A stretch of 64,000 bases of DNA, from assembly GCA_029168955.1 (NCBI GenBank), contig JAPDOI010000021.1, positions 3,014,001 through 3,078,000 on the forward strand, in the 5' to 3' direction. This DNA comes from Aplectana chamaeleonis (Eukaryota > Nematoda > Chromadorea > Rhabditida > Cosmocercidae). The notes under the pieces were generated by a model. It made no database searches. It was not told the origin of the DNA and worked only from the letters and a program-made list of their open reading frames with translations. Made by a program: the position numbers and the translations under genes. Below, in pieces: positions 1 to 10,622 of this stretch. The first letter of the stretch is position 1; each line of letters begins with the position of its first letter.

Positions 1-366
1 GAAGGACGAACAATCGCAAGAAAACGTCTTTTTTTGCCAATTGTAGGGGTAAGTACTCTAGTTGCGCCGAAGTGCACTGCAATATGAGCTCCGCAGAAGG
101 TCTGGTTTTGATTGTGTGATTGGCCGCAGAGTGATGACAAACAGCTCGCAGAATGTCCACAGAGTGCCGATGTGGTTAGCGCAGGTAATCACTTAGTTGT
201 CCGCTAAATGCTGAGAAAATTAGTGAAAGAAGGGCCGCAAAGTGTGCGCGGGCAGTTGGCATTCCAGCGCTGGTGACTATCCGTGGCCGATCTATTGGCC
301 TCCCGCGGGAATGGTTACGGGACGTCGGCTAATGTTACCGCGGGAAGTTGGCTGTCTGTATCTGAG
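1..366 (+). repeat. Dispersed repeat family A, plus-oriented copy
   Basis: This stretch matches, in reverse orientation, the repeat at about 52021-52330. Shared landmarks include GTGTGATTGGCCGCAGA with ATGACAAA following, GTGTGCGCGGGCAGTTG, and CCCGCGGGAAGGGTT-like blocks. Its right edge reads GCTGTCTGTATCTGAG, the same terminal signature (CTCAGATA...CAGCCCACTTCCCG) seen at both ends of the 60159-60997 foldback. The start lies outside or at the window edge, so it may be one arm of a larger inverted-repeat element. A short open frame at 283-507 lies inside it and is not supported as a gene. Confidence 0.7.
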
Positions 367-1243
367 CTCCTGCAACGTGATTACAAGGGTCAATTTGTGA
401 GCTCCGCAGTCAACAGCAGGTCATTCCTTGCGGGTCCCGAAACTTCGTTGCTGGTTACATATGTTCTTTCAATAATCCGTAGATACCTGCCATCTTACCG
501 ATCATAACGGAGGCCCCACCTTAACTGTTTTAAGAAAAAGAAATAACACGTTAGATAAAGAATGTTCAAAGACTCATCGAGAGGCCAGGTTGCTGTGTCT
601 AGGAATCATGAAGTTGAGCGTTCCCGACAGACATGCAAGGTTACACGTGCGAACGTATTCTGAAGTTCCACAATGGTTAAAGAACGATTGACAGGAGATG
701 CAGTTCTTAGTAAAAATACTATCTATTTTATTCCGTTTCCTGTGTGATCATCTGTTATTCCCCCGTCAGACTTCGTCGAAAAACCAGCTGAGTCCTACTG
801 AGTCCGAATGAGTCCGGGGCGGAAAAACCGTCTGCAACCGACTGAGTCCGGTTGCCCCCAGCGCCAACCAGTTCCTCTGCGAAACACGCAATTGATATTG
901 ACGATTATCACCTCAGCTGTGAATCGGAACGTGTTTGGTGACTAATTTTTCTTGTTTTCAACATGTCTTTGTCTTTAATTCGTAAACCATTCTTAAGAAT
1001 CAAAATTGGACAGATGGGGTGATGATGATTTCGGTTGGGATGTAGCGGGACTCAGTCGGTTTCCACGCACATTCCAAAATTAAGGGCGAGTATGTCGCTT
1101 TCTTCGTTCTACTGGGATCGATTGTGACCTGGATCCTCATCTAATCGATCTAGTATGCCAACCCTCGCGGTCTGACGACTGTCGCAAAGCTTGCTGCAGA
1201 AAAGTTTACAGTAATAGAGAGTGTTGTCTTCCTAGTGTTGTCT
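367..1243. other. No gene seen; short CTGAGTCC-type direct repeats and a hairpin
   Basis: No coding signal recognised. At 788-850 the octamer-like motif TGAGTCC recurs four times. CAACCG (835-840) and CGGTTG (849-854) can form a 6-bp stem around one copy. An isolated reverse copy (GGACTCAG) lies near 1049. Confidence 0.5.
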
Positions 1244-1720
1244 CTAACACCATTGCTTCAATCGAAGTATTGGATGATTTAGGTCCTGCAACATCAACGC
1301 GTTGCAATCTCGATCCGAAACGCAGAACCGCATTCTCATCCCGAAACATTCCGCACAGTTTTGCAACCTGGTCGCTAACCGAGGCACTTTTCTTATTCGC
1401 CAACGTGTTAGTTCTCTGAGTGATCCCAATATGTTGACCGACAAATAATTCAGAATTTCGAGATTTTTCTCGGTTCCTGATTGCCGAGACATCAATTCAG
1501 AACGTGGTTGTTGAAACTCCTCACAGGCTTTGCATGAATTCTTAGAAGCCCTTTGATTTCCTGCTTTCTTGAGAGCAGGCTCTACTTTAGGGGCGCATTT
1601 CACCACTTTGTTGTCCTTAGTAAGTAAAAAAAGGGACGGCGCGAAGATACACGCGATTGAATCGAACACTAAAATCGACATATAAAAAAATTGACATGAA
1701 TCACGTCTTTCCCAAACCAT
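1244..1720 (-). CDS. Possible small membrane-anchored protein, unrecognised
   Basis: An open frame of about 158 residues from the ATG at 1720 to a stop at 1244. A second in-frame ATG about 20 residues in begins MSILVFDSIACIF, which runs into a hydrophobic stretch of about 20 residues ending FLLTK. That looks like a signal anchor or signal peptide. It is followed by a lysine-rich, polar region with two closely spaced cysteines (SCKACEEF). The composition resembles small secreted or single-pass proteins in parasitic nematodes, but I cannot name a family. The C-terminal third overlaps another open frame (1206-1403), so the true 3' structure may involve an intron or a frameshift. There is no recognised neighbour. 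The frame could be fortuitous; the hydrophobic-then-basic layout is the only positive argument. Confidence 0.35.
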   Translation of the reverse strand: MVWERRDSCQFFYMSILVFDSIACIFAPSLFLLTKDNKVVKCAPKVEPALKKAGNQRASKNSCKACEEFQQPRSELMSRQSGTEKNLEILNYLSVNILGSLRELTRWRIRKVPRLATRLQNCAECFGMRMRFCVSDRDCNALMLQDLNHPILRLKQWC

Positions 1721-1840
1721 CTTATAACTGAGGTAGCAGGTCAAAAAATGTGAAACGGACAGTTAGATTCGTCTTCAGCGCCCTGAATTACACCACTAGT
1801 CAAGATTTCAGCCAAATCCGAGATACCGACCAGAGATCGG

Positions 1841-2000
1841 AAAACGGCTGTCTGGACTTACACGTCAGAGGAGGTCGAAAAATATTTTTTTGGATTAGGC
1901 TGTTGCAGTGTTTATTTTAAAGAAGACCATAAAAAAAGCTGTCGGCTGAGTCCCAGGTCAATCCAACCATTTTTAGCCGATTATGGCCGGTGTGACGGCT
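1841..2000 (+). repeat. Direct repeat, copy 1 of 2
   Basis: Matches 2186-2339 in the same orientation at roughly 80% by eye. Shared blocks include GCTGTCTGGACTTACAC, GCAGTGTTTATTTT and ACCATAAAAAAAGCTGTCGG. The copies start about 345 bp apart. Confidence 0.8.
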
Positions 2001-2009
2001 GTAGATGCG

Positions 2010-2051
2010 ACGGTGTGATTTGAGCCTTAAAAACAGGCTTCATCACACCGT
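2010..2051. repeat. Two-step hairpin between the direct repeats
   Basis: ACGGTGTGAT (2010-2019) pairs with ATCACACCGT (2042-2051), and an inner GAGCCT/AGGCTT pair extends the stem, leaving a short A-rich loop. It lies between the two direct repeats at 1841 and 2186. Function unknown. Confidence 0.7.
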
Positions 2052-2185
2052 GTGATTTTTGCGACGAAGGCCTCTAAATCAGTTTTCAAGCTTCATCAGA
2101 TAGGAAAGTGAGAATACTACTTAGTTAGTCCTTTCAGAAGCTAAGCAGTGGACTATGAGTGTGTCATTCGGGGCGCTCAAAAAGC

Positions 2186-2339
2186 AAAAAACCGCTGTCT
2201 GGACTTACACTTCAGGAGAGGTCGAAAAAATGATTTCTTTTTGGATCAGGGTGCTGCAGTGTTTATTTTGAAGGGGACCATAAAAAAAGCTGTCGGCCGA
2301 GTCCCAGGTCGATCTGACCATTTCAAGCCGGTGTGACTT
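2186..2339 (+). repeat. Direct repeat, copy 2 of 2
   Basis: Second copy of the 1841-2000 unit; see that entry for shared blocks. An open frame at 2148-2336 lies within it, but the first copy does not keep that frame open, which argues against coding. Confidence 0.8.
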
Positions 2340-3675
2340 GATCTATAACGTTCGTTTTTGCTGAAAAATCGTTTGGAAGCATTGTTCGGAAGAGACTCTC
2401 AAATTGGTTCGCTTAAGGGTTTAAAGTAACAACCTCGGTGGGGGCCGCACCGGATTCAAAGCTGGAGGAGGGGGAGGGGCGCACCTCTCACTGGCCGATC
2501 ACACCCTGTTCACCTCAAAATCCGTTTCAGTTCAGGGTTGCCTTCCGAAACAGTCAAAGCCAGCATTTTTCGATTTTTCAACACAGGTTTGATCTCGTTA
2601 TTGCACGGGAATGGTGGTATTCCTTTTCATTGAAGCTTTTCATTCAGCTTGTTTTAGTACGAGCGTTATACAATTTTCGCATGTCTGAGGCTCTGCCTCT
2701 TCTTATGTGTTCACTCTCTGTGTATTTCTTTATGGCAAAATAAAGCTGTTTATTGATTGATTAAAGCCATCTTCATCACGAAAATGTGCCAGCCGTCCTT
2801 GTTTTAGCTATCGTCTGCTCTTTCTTCACCGCGCGCCGTGAACATCGTCTCCAACAACGCCACAAATGTCGTGAGTGCTGTGACCCTGCCGCTTGGCGGC
2901 ATGCATTGAACACAGGGACATAGAATTATTGACATTTTGCCTGTACGGTCATGCCGAGAATACTGTGATTCTCTACATAGACTTTATTTTCTCCCAGAAC
3001 AGCTGCTCAAGAGATTTCTAGAAAATTTCATTGTTTTCAAATCTTCTGGGGTTCACATATCTCAATTCGACCTCGATATTCGGCCCAAATTTACTCAAAA
3101 TGTGATCGAACCTTGCCTTTAACAGCCTGTCGGAGTGAATATCACAGTGCTTTATTCAAACGACAGAAGCAATATCACGACAATATTTTCTTGTGATCTG
3201 TTCAAACGCACACCCGTGGCCCTCTCCATCTCCATTTGTGTCCGCCCCAACTCCTTTCTGGAGGACCGTGTCTCGATTTTCGTTGCTGATGTGGCGGTGC
3301 CAAACGAAAAAATGGATTTTAGCAGAACAGCCCGAAAAAATCATTCATTCTTCGAGAAAAAGTTACGTTTGAAAACAAAATCCTCTAAAAAGCTTTCAAT
3401 TGTTTGTCACGCCTATTTCGCAGCACCATTCTATGGGGTTCAATTTTGGAACCCAAAGCTTTGGGAACGACATCAGCCAGTCTCAAACATCCTACCGAAC
3501 ACAAGGGTCGGATGTGATTTCCAGCGTCATGATACTTTCAAACTATACTTGTTATCCGGAGGTAACTTTCCGGATAATGGTTCGGGTCGGATATACTTGT
3601 CAAATTTTCCGGGTAAAGGATCGATTCGGATAATGCAATTCTCCGTTGATTCGGATATGAATAACCGGTCGGATA
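2340..3675. other. No gene recognised
   Basis: Short open frames occur (2438-2743, 3135-3755), but they overlap frames on the other strand, lack recognisable motifs, and the second runs into the inverted repeat at 3676. From about 3540 to 3670 the sequence is rich in scattered TCGGAT/ATCCGA words. Confidence 0.4.
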
Positions 3676-3957
3676 CTGTGCTTCTCTGGGCCAAATTCCG
3701 GTCCGCAGTTGCGTCTCGACAAGCTTTGCGGCCGCGCGCTTTCGAGTCGGACTAGTTTCCAGTGCCGCAGCCGCCGATATGTTGACTGTAGGTGGGTTTT
3801 TGAAACTTGAAACTAGAAAAAATTGCAAAAAAACTATAAAAAAGCCACATAGATCCGGCTTTGACGCTGGAAACTCGACTGACTCGAGCGCTTGCGGCCG
3901 CAAAGCGTGGCGAGACGCAATTGCGAACCGGATTCTGGCCCATAGAAGCACAGTAAT
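3676..3957. repeat. Foldback (inverted repeat), about 95-bp arms
   Basis: The left arm (about 3676-3770, beginning CTGTGCTTCTCTGGGCCA) matches the reverse complement of the right arm (about 3860-3957) with scattered mismatches. Both arms contain TTTGCGGCCGC and a GTTTCCAG word. The ~90-bp spacer is A-rich. Open frames on both strands here are shadows of the palindrome. Confidence 0.75.
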
Positions 3958-4614
3958 TTGTATAACTTCGGATACTTTCTGAAACAACGCAGACAAAACG
4001 GTGAAAAGTGGCCCAGCAAAGAAACATCCTTAATTTAGTAATTAGGTGTACTTGCAAATCTTCTGTGCTGTCCGAAATAGTGTGTTTGAATACAAAGGTG
4101 AATAATTGAAGCTCAGAAATGGTTGGTTTCAAGCTTTACGGGTGAATTTTTCCTGGGAATGTTTGTCCCTGGCTTGAAAATCTTGCCAATTTCGAATTTC
4201 ACACAGAAATTTACGGTGTGGTTGCTCAACAAAAAAGATAGGAGTCTTCGTCATTATGAATACATCAGCGGCGATGTAATGGCGGAGAATGGTAGGGTTG
4301 GCCTAAACTATGCCGTCCAAGAAAAACCAATACATGCATTCTCCACAGTGATATTAGGGGTTAGTATTGTAATTAAATAATTACGATGAACTGGGGTAAT
4401 TTGATGTAAGAATAATAAAAAAGGATGGAAAAGCTGTTACGGGCGAATGTCGCACCTGCGGAGAAAATGTCACGCACTGGCGGATGAAGCGTCACACCAT
4501 GAAGCGCGGAAGTGGCGTCAAACAATTGATATTCCCACGCCAAGGTTACGCTTCACGCGCTCTTCGCGCTAGTGTTGAGGTGTATGAATAGCTCCTTAAT
4601 AGGGTAGTTCGCGT
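3958..4614. other. No gene recognised
   Basis: Nothing recognisable. A small GC-rich patch (4440-4580) has several CGCAC/GCGTCA words but no clear repeat unit. Confidence 0.4.
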
Positions 4615-5040
4615 TAGATCCACGTGCGAAAAAGTTAGTCCGGGACTCAAGAAAATGAGTTTTTTAGATCGTTCGAAATAGCCTTGATTAACTAATTTTT
4701 ACTGTCATACATTCGAATGTATCACACCTAAGAATTATTTTCCAGAAGCCATTTTGAACGATTCCTGAAACAAACTTTTTGTTAGGGTGCCGAACTTCTT
4801 CTTAAAGACCCCATCTAGAGTAGAGCCTTTCAACTCGCAGATGCGTTTATGAAGCTTTGGGTACGTTTTGAAATACGCACAGTCGTATTCTGAATGTAAA
4901 TTTCGTTCCCGAAACTGCACCAGTGTGTCCTCAGGAAATTGAAAAAGGCTCCGTCCACTAAAAGTAGTGCCCCTGAGGTTGAGTTCTGGGTAAGTTTTCA
5001 GATGCGGACTGTCATACCACCAGAAATGCTCTCCCATAAT
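4615..5040. repeat. Repeat family C, diverged foldback copy
   Basis: It is related to the foldbacks at 28700-29540 and 47030-47930. Family landmarks are GCGAAAAAGTTAGTCCGGGAC at the left, a centre palindrome ACATTCGAATGT (about 4708-4719) directly followed by ATCACACCTAA, and CCCGAAACTGCACCAGTGTG at the right. It is the most decayed of the three copies. The open frame at 4735-5037 (minus) is within the repeat and is not supported. Confidence 0.6.
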
Positions 5041-6090
5041 TCAAGGAATGAAGCACCAGTTTAGAACATTTCCCTTACCGTGACCTTCATAGTGTGCAGC
5101 TCTCGAGCGCGCTCGGGTGGGTCAGTGAGGTGTGCGCCAGGTCAAAGGAGAGAACCAACAACGTTTTATGCTGTCCACTGCAACTCAAAATGTTCAGTTT
5201 GCAGCAAAATTCGATAAATCCGCTGCAATTGCACTGATCGCCGGACTCGGGTTAAAACAAATCGTCCAATACTGCAAATCTCCTCGGGAACCGACTTCTT
5301 CGATCTTCCGAAAAAGGCAGCATGCCTTGAAAGTTAGAATATCACTGATACTCGCCGCTCACAGATTCGTGGGATGGTCATACCCACTTGAGTCACATCA
5401 CATGTGATCGCACTCGCTACTCAGACAGTCGGGGCTAGTGAGTCGGCACAATAGCGTTAGTAGTCCAGGGCAAACATTGGAGTACTAACCCTCAATGTGA
5501 GCAAAAGCAGCTGGCAACGGCAGCATATCCTGACAACGTTTGCCGGCGTTCTAACGCTTGTTATCGGCAGCCTGTTCTGCAAACGGAGGAAGAAATAAGA
5601 CTGCTAACTTCTCTACCGGTGTTGGTTATGATCCTTGTCACGGCCAGCTGGAAGGAGGCCAACCTCGTCGCGGTCCGTAACAAACACATCATCTTCATCA
5701 CGGTTCACAGCGAGGAGGCTTCCTTTGCGATGAGCCGTAGGGATGATCCCCTCAGCGTTCAAAATTAACGTCTGGGACGTGACACAAGGTCACCTTCTCG
5801 GACCGGCCTCAAACGGCCAACTGCCCCTTCAGCGAGACTGGCCGGCTTGTATACCAGCCGCAGTCGCACAAGATGATGCTGCAATGTTCATTCGTATCAC
5901 ACAAATCAGTGGAGGAGAGTGTCAGCAGACACTAGGAGAGGGGGGCTGGCAATAGCACGCGTGCCACGATAAACAAAGCGTAAGTACGCCAGCACAAGCA
6001 GCAGGAGCTCCTCAGAGATCGCGAAGCACTCATACACTTGAGGGGCTAGCGCAGCTCTACGGGGGCCAACCCTGCAAGCACCGACGTCCA
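5041..6090. other. No gene recognised
   Basis: An open frame at 5132-5407 (plus, 91 residues) has a mildly hydrophobic centre but no ATG at its start and no recognisable domain. Nothing else supports coding. Confidence 0.35.
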
Positions 6091-6172
6091 GAAGCCCTGC
6101 CGTCACTGCCTTGAAGCCCTGCCGTCACTGCCCTCAAGCCCTGCCATCGCGGCCCCGGAGCGCTGACGTCAC
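6091..6172 (+). repeat. Short degenerate tandem repeat (~22-30 bp)
   Basis: GAAGCCCTGCCGTCACTGCC recurs back to back, then continues as diverged AGCCCTG/AGCCCCGGAGC units. The AAGCCCTGCTG-type words recall the minisatellite at 36960-37690. Confidence 0.6.
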
Positions 6173-7478
6173 AGCCCCGGAGCACTGGCGTCACCCTCCC
6201 CCCCCCGGAAAGCGTCTCCGCTCTCCTCCAAAAATATCCCTCTCTGGCAGAGACTCAAAGTCCCCGTTTAGGGCCGGCCCTGGTGTGCCGAATGCGGTTC
6301 TCTATGAGGTGAGGCGCCTTTTATACTGGTTGAGGACGTATCGGGACAAAACTTGACGTGAATGACGATGCGTGCGTTTGGTCTACTATGCCTTCTTTGG
6401 CCTCTAATGTCGTAAACTAACTTCTCTTCCGTCTCTTTCTCTTGGGGGGGGTGCAAGCGCCAGAGGAGAGCAGGGACCTCCCTTGAAGCCCCCTGGGGGA
6501 AGGCCTCTGCTGTTGCTCCCCCAAGTCGAAAACGGGCTCTAGTGTCCTGCGCTTGCCACCCCCGCCCCCGCCCGCCCGCAATGACTGAGCATTTTAACTG
6601 TGAGTTGTAAACACTCATCCCAACTCACTCAACGCTTGAGTGACAAAACTTCTTTGAGAATGATAAAGTATCCCCTCGTTTTGGAGGCGCGTCCATACTT
6701 TCGAAAAAAGAATATTTTGGAATTAGATGCCAAAAGTTACCTACTTTTCCACTCCGACCACTGAAATGTTTTACACTGGGGTTTTCCCTCATGTCGAGTA
6801 ATCATACCTTCCGTGACGAATTTGTTCCTCACCCTATAACGACCTGTTTGGGTTGGCCTCTGGTTTTGAAAAGCACTGTAGACCCGCCTTTTTTAAGCAC
6901 TTGTTTCACTGCGCGTCGGAACTGTTGTATGTATGCATCGTTTATAAAGTGAACAAAAACAAAGATCGATGATTGGCTCAAACCTGAGGAACAACGTTCA
7001 TTCTGCTAAGAATACTCCTTAGAGACGCTCAAAATAACAGAGAAATATTGAACAATGCACTGTAGTTGGAGTAACTAATAGCTTTTCTTGACTGATGATC
7101 TCTTCACGGATGTTGTAACACGACAATAAACTCTAGCTTCTATGCTATTTCATTTCTGTTCCTTTCGCAACTTCTTCTCCATGTAGGTTCGAGACGGAAC
7201 GTAGAAATGCTGTAAGAACTCGAAGTCTGTCATTACAGCAGTGAACACTACTACCCATATGGCAATGAAATTCCGGTCCGCAGTTGCAGATAAGTGCTGC
7301 TGCAGCACTCAGCTTGAAAAGGAAAACCGCGTCGGGACCGCTCGACAGTTCGTGCATATTTGATATTCTTTCAAGCGTGATTATCTTCTAACTACATTCG
7401 TCGCAGATAGCACTGATGCTTTACGTTCTCTATTTTGTGTTGGCGCAGACTCAGTACGCGAATGTATGTTATAACATA
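6173..7478. other. No gene recognised
   Basis: GC-rich to about 6580, then AT-rich. Short open frames on both strands overlap each other. Nothing supports a gene or a known repeat. Confidence 0.35.
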
Positions 7479-7624
7479 TAGCCTAGCTCCCTCATTTCGA
7501 GCCGGTCGGAGTAAGGCTTATCGGGGTTATCATGTCAAAACCTCTTTATAGCTGTTGTATTTTGTCATGATCGACCGCTCCGCTACTTACTCCGCCCGGA
7601 CTCATCCGGGCAGGCCAGGCTTTA
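7479..7624 (+). repeat. Repeat family F, full 146-bp copy
   Basis: Nearly collinear with 42765-42911 (147 bp), and partly with 39517-39585. It starts TAGCCTAG and ends CCAGGCTTTA, with a central block GGCTTATCGG. The copy at 42765 is a clean insertion into a larger element, which fixes these boundaries. The ends (CCTAG and CTAGG-like) are weakly inverted, so a tiny MITE or a SINE-like unit are both possible. Confidence 0.75.
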
Positions 7625-7795
7625 CGTGCCCCGAGCTTGCGCCAACACACAATAAGGCCCAGCTCATGCTCTATTGCGGACGCAAGGGCGTCACCGCGGC
7701 CCTGAGTGCTCGACGACGGTATGAGTCTTCGAAGAATGGACTTGTCGCAACATCACGTTCCGTTCCCCCACGCAAGTACAGTGTTACCTCTATCA
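7625..7795. other. No gene recognised
   Basis: Part of a 93-residue open frame (7555-7836) that starts within the family F repeat. No domain recognised. Confidence 0.3.
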
Positions 7796-8363
7796 GAAGT
7801 ACACCTCTAATAAAGATACATCAAAATGAGGGCTGAGTATTAGAAGTACACTCTCTATTTGAAGTACTCTTCTAATAGTAGTACGCTTCTTAATAAGATA
7901 AGGAATAAAAATTAAGACTAAAAAACAGTGTTACGGCTCAGAAAAGGATGATAATATTAACGAGTGTTCTAACGTTGGCTCACTCGGTATTGAATAGCTG
8001 ACTTTTCATGGCTATTGATCGCGAAAATCGTAGTTTTGTTTATAAAATTTTCACTATGAGTATTCCAAAAAACACGGCTGAAAGAAGTACACCTCTATCA
8101 GAATTACACCTCTATCAGAAGTAGACCTCTGTTAGAAGTACACCTAAAAAGAGGTCTGAGAAACAGAAAATACGATATATAGGCCAGATTCGTTCAGCCT
8201 TATGCTCACTTTCTATTTTCACCAAGCTTTAGTTTCATCACTGATTTTTACGATTTCTCATTTACTGTTTCGTGATCCAATTTTAAAACTGAATTTCCGC
8301 ATTATCTTTTTATGAAGTTCAGGTACCACATTTTTCAGACCTCTTTTTAGGTGTACTTCTAAC
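7796..8363. repeat. AGAAGTACACCTCT-type degenerate repeats with a long stem
   Basis: Words of the form AGAAGTACACCTCTATC recur at about 7796, 7830, 8095, 8120 and 8140. GTTAGAAGTACACCTAAAAA followed by GAGGTCTGA (about 8138-8166) is inverted at about 8335-8363, giving a stem of about 28 bp around ~170 bp. Confidence 0.65.
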
Positions 8364-8499
8364 CGAAAAAAGTTCGTTTTCATATGATTATTATCAATGT
8401 AAGGGGGGCATTTCAGGTACATATTTTTCCATTACTCAATTTTCACAGAGAAATTTACGCCTTTTGATGATATTTTGCCAACTCCATCTTGAGAAGTCG

Positions 8500-8945
8500 C
8501 GAAGTATTGCATTCTTACTTCCGATCAAACGTTCAAGGGATTTGTGAGATCTCACGCTGCCCATAGGTCGCGGAGAAATCTTCGACCCCATAAGGGCAAC
8601 ATATGGAATTTTTCAAACGTGCAGAGCGCGAAGCCATTCGATTGTGCTGATTCCAGAAATGTGTGCAAGTCTGGAAAAAAAACAGGTCTTTGCTTCGGTA
8701 TGACCTATTTGAACTGAAAGCCGAAGAGTTTGAGAGTTGTTGACGTGCATGGGTGCAGTAGACTCTCTTCGATCTTCTGAAGAAAAATAGGTTATAGCTA
8801 GGTTGAGACTTGCTATTTCCAAAACCTGATTGCATTTTTAGCACAGTGACGCAAATCGAAAGGGTTTTCCAGATTTCGAAAATTTCCACTCCGAACGTAA
8901 ACGGCGCTACCGACGCGATTCCGTGTACTCGATGCGTTTTGGTGC
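8500..8945. repeat. Diverged direct repeat X, left copy
   Basis: The part from about 8640 to 8945 is collinear with about 11735-12015. Shared words include GTGCTGATTCCAGA, TTAGCACAGT followed by CGAATCGAAA-like sequence, and GATTC[C/T]GTACTCGAT-like sequence. The copy lies just outside the left end of the large element, while its partner X' lies just inside the inner edge of the right arm. The minus-strand reading of both copies has a T-rich stretch ending in CAG before the shared GGAATCAGCAC block, like a nematode 3' splice site, so a decayed exon is possible. A 118-residue minus frame (8533-8889) spans it, without a recognisable domain. Confidence 0.55.
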
Positions 8946-8959
8946 AAAAATTATGAATG

Positions 8960-9770
8960 GTACAATACCCGCGCTATCTTTTGTAAAAACGGGGAGCATT
9001 TGCCAAACTTGGCAAAAAAGCGTCCGTTGGCTGTAACTTACGTGAACGGAGACATTTTCAAATTCTGAAAACGTAGACGTGTTCACAGTGAAATTTTCTA
9101 TCTAATGATGTGCACTAATTGCCCTAACGCTCTTATTTTAGCATGTTTTTGATTGAAATTATTTTTTGCTTTGCGTCGCTAAAAACGTCGCACGCGACGG
9201 ACGAGCGGTGGGCATGCGACGAATGTTTAAGTAGTAATTATTCAACTTGTGGACAGGCAACTTCCGTGGCACATTCACAGAACAGTTGCAGGCAGAACCA
9301 TATTAACATCTATATAAGTTGAGTTACTATGAGGTTCTTCCCTAACTTTTGCCCAGAGTGGATGTCAGACGAGAGTTGTTGCAGTACGTTGTTTGTGTGA
9401 AGAGAACTATGGAAGTTGACGGTTTACAAGACTTAAACTTACCGATGGGTGAGACAACTTTGTTTTGTTACAAACCTATTGAAACCAACAAATTTCCTCC
9501 ATAAAGGTTGTGGTTACCAAGCGTTCGTCTTCTCACCTCCTTCTGTATTGTCTATTTTCCTCCATGGTTAATGATTCACAACCTCAGAACTTGAAGAGTT
9601 CAAATTGGGCTACTCGACCAAGAGATGAACAAAATGCATTTCTTCAGAATTAATTGTGGCTCTCATTTTCGAACCTACCTTTTGTTGATTCCATTAGCCT
9701 TTTTAGAGGGAAAAAATCGAGTGTTGAAATTCTAGTGACCGCAGTTCATTACGACTGGATTCAATAGGGT
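8960..9770 (-). repeat. Left arm of the large element, with a single satellite monomer
   Basis: Read on the minus strand, this arm runs from unique sequence (shared with 12015-12600), through one monomer core (CGTCGCGTGCGACGTTTTTAGC at about 9174-9200), to the terminus. The monomer core is nearly identical to the last monomer of the right arm (about 25220-25300), including its rare CTCGTCCGTCGCGTGCGACG variant. The arm therefore shows the element before amplification. Confidence 0.85.
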
Positions 9771-10413
9771 TGTAAATACAATTGCTCTAATCTGTAAGAT
9801 AAGTGCTATTCAACGGTGAAACAAATATCTCATTTCGAAAAATTGCATTTCGTTAGATTTTTCTTTAAGGATGGCGGACAATGGTGGCGATCTATGACGT
9901 CATAATTGTGTGATCCGCCTCAACTGATCACTACTTCGCGTGTGTGTGTGTGTGTGTGCGTTCCACTTATGATCGAGGGTGCCATTTCGGTCCAGCAATT
10001 CTGGTGCTATCCTCGTAAGAATGAGGGACAAATTCACAACTCTTCTCGAGCATTGGGCTTTTGAGCTCAGGCGCCCATGAAAAATAGGATAATTTTTGCA
10101 TTTCTGTGTTCTATTCTTACCCTATGGTTGTACCAAGATTTCGGAAATGGAAGGGCATCGTAACTGAGAAAGTCTGCAGAGGTGAGGGCATCAGAACAAT
10201 AGATCCTCCAACCGTCTACGCATCAACACAGTGCACTACACTTGATTTGTGTTAGAAAGTGCATAACCATACTAGAAACTTTTGGTAGAGCACTATCAAT
10301 GAGAAACTCTATGGTCTGCTTTAGTCGAAACATTCTATCAATACTCTCACATGTGATCCAAATTAATTAGCTCTCGTACGCCAGTCGGCTGGAACACCTG
10401 GCAAAACGCGATT
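9771..10413. other. Loop of the large element; (GT)n microsatellite
   Basis: No gene seen. A short (GT)9 tract lies at about 9941-9958. The stretch 9770-9860 is weakly collinear with 12955-13040 (GCTATTCAACG[G]TGAAA). Confidence 0.5.
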
Positions 10414-10465
10414 GCCGACAAGAATCAAACTTGCACCTTTTGCGCGCACAGCATTGCTCGCGCGC
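10414..10465 (-). tRNA. tRNA-like unit 3, partial (pseudogene or tRNA-derived repeat)
   Basis: The minus strand reads GGTGCAAGTTTGATTCTTGT followed by CGGC, a diverged copy of the T-arm/B-box and 3' end seen in units 1 and 2. The 5' part is not recognisable. The B-box core is TTTGATTC instead of TTCGANTC. It lies about 75 bp from unit 2, one tRNA length. Confidence 0.4.
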
Positions 10466-10486
10466 GGCCGCAGCTGGCAATTATCA

Positions 10487-10549
10487 GCCGCCAACAGGAG
10501 TCGAACTCGCGTCTTCTGCGTGATAACGAGCAACGCTAACCACGCACAC
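10487..10549 (-). tRNA. tRNA-like unit 2 (pseudogene or tRNA-derived repeat)
   Basis: The minus strand reads GTGGTTAGCGTTGCTCG, then TTATCACGCAGAAGACGCGA, then GTTCGACTCC. The order of an A-box-like start, an anticodon-arm-like segment and a B box (GTTCGANTCC) is that of a tRNA. The wording resembles Asp or Val tRNAs (TCACGC[A/G]GAAGA), but the T stem does not pair well and the variable region is missing. I would not call it functional. Confidence 0.45.
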
Positions 10550-10558
10550 AAAACTCGG

Positions 10559-10622
10559 CCGTCAGCAGGAATCGAACTCGCACTCTTCGCGTGATGACCG
10601 ACGACACCGAACACACTGACAA
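10559..10622 (-). tRNA. tRNA-like unit 1 with a pairable acceptor stem
   Basis: The minus strand starts TTGTCAG and ends CTGACGG, which pair over 7 bp with two G-U wobbles, as in an acceptor stem. Between them are GTGTTCGGTGTCGTCGG, TCATCACGCGAAGAGTG (CAC/GTG can close a 7-nt loop) and GAGTTCGATTCC with a B box. At 64 nt it is shorter than a normal tRNA and lacks a variable loop. Most likely a decayed tRNA or a tRNA-derived repeat. Confidence 0.5.

Noticed and set aside
788..854. Hammerhead-ribozyme-like CTGAGTCC words
   Set aside because: The conserved CTGATGA core and the paired GAAA element are not present.
5132..5407. 91-codon plus frame as a gene
   Set aside because: No ATG at its start, no domain, no supporting context.
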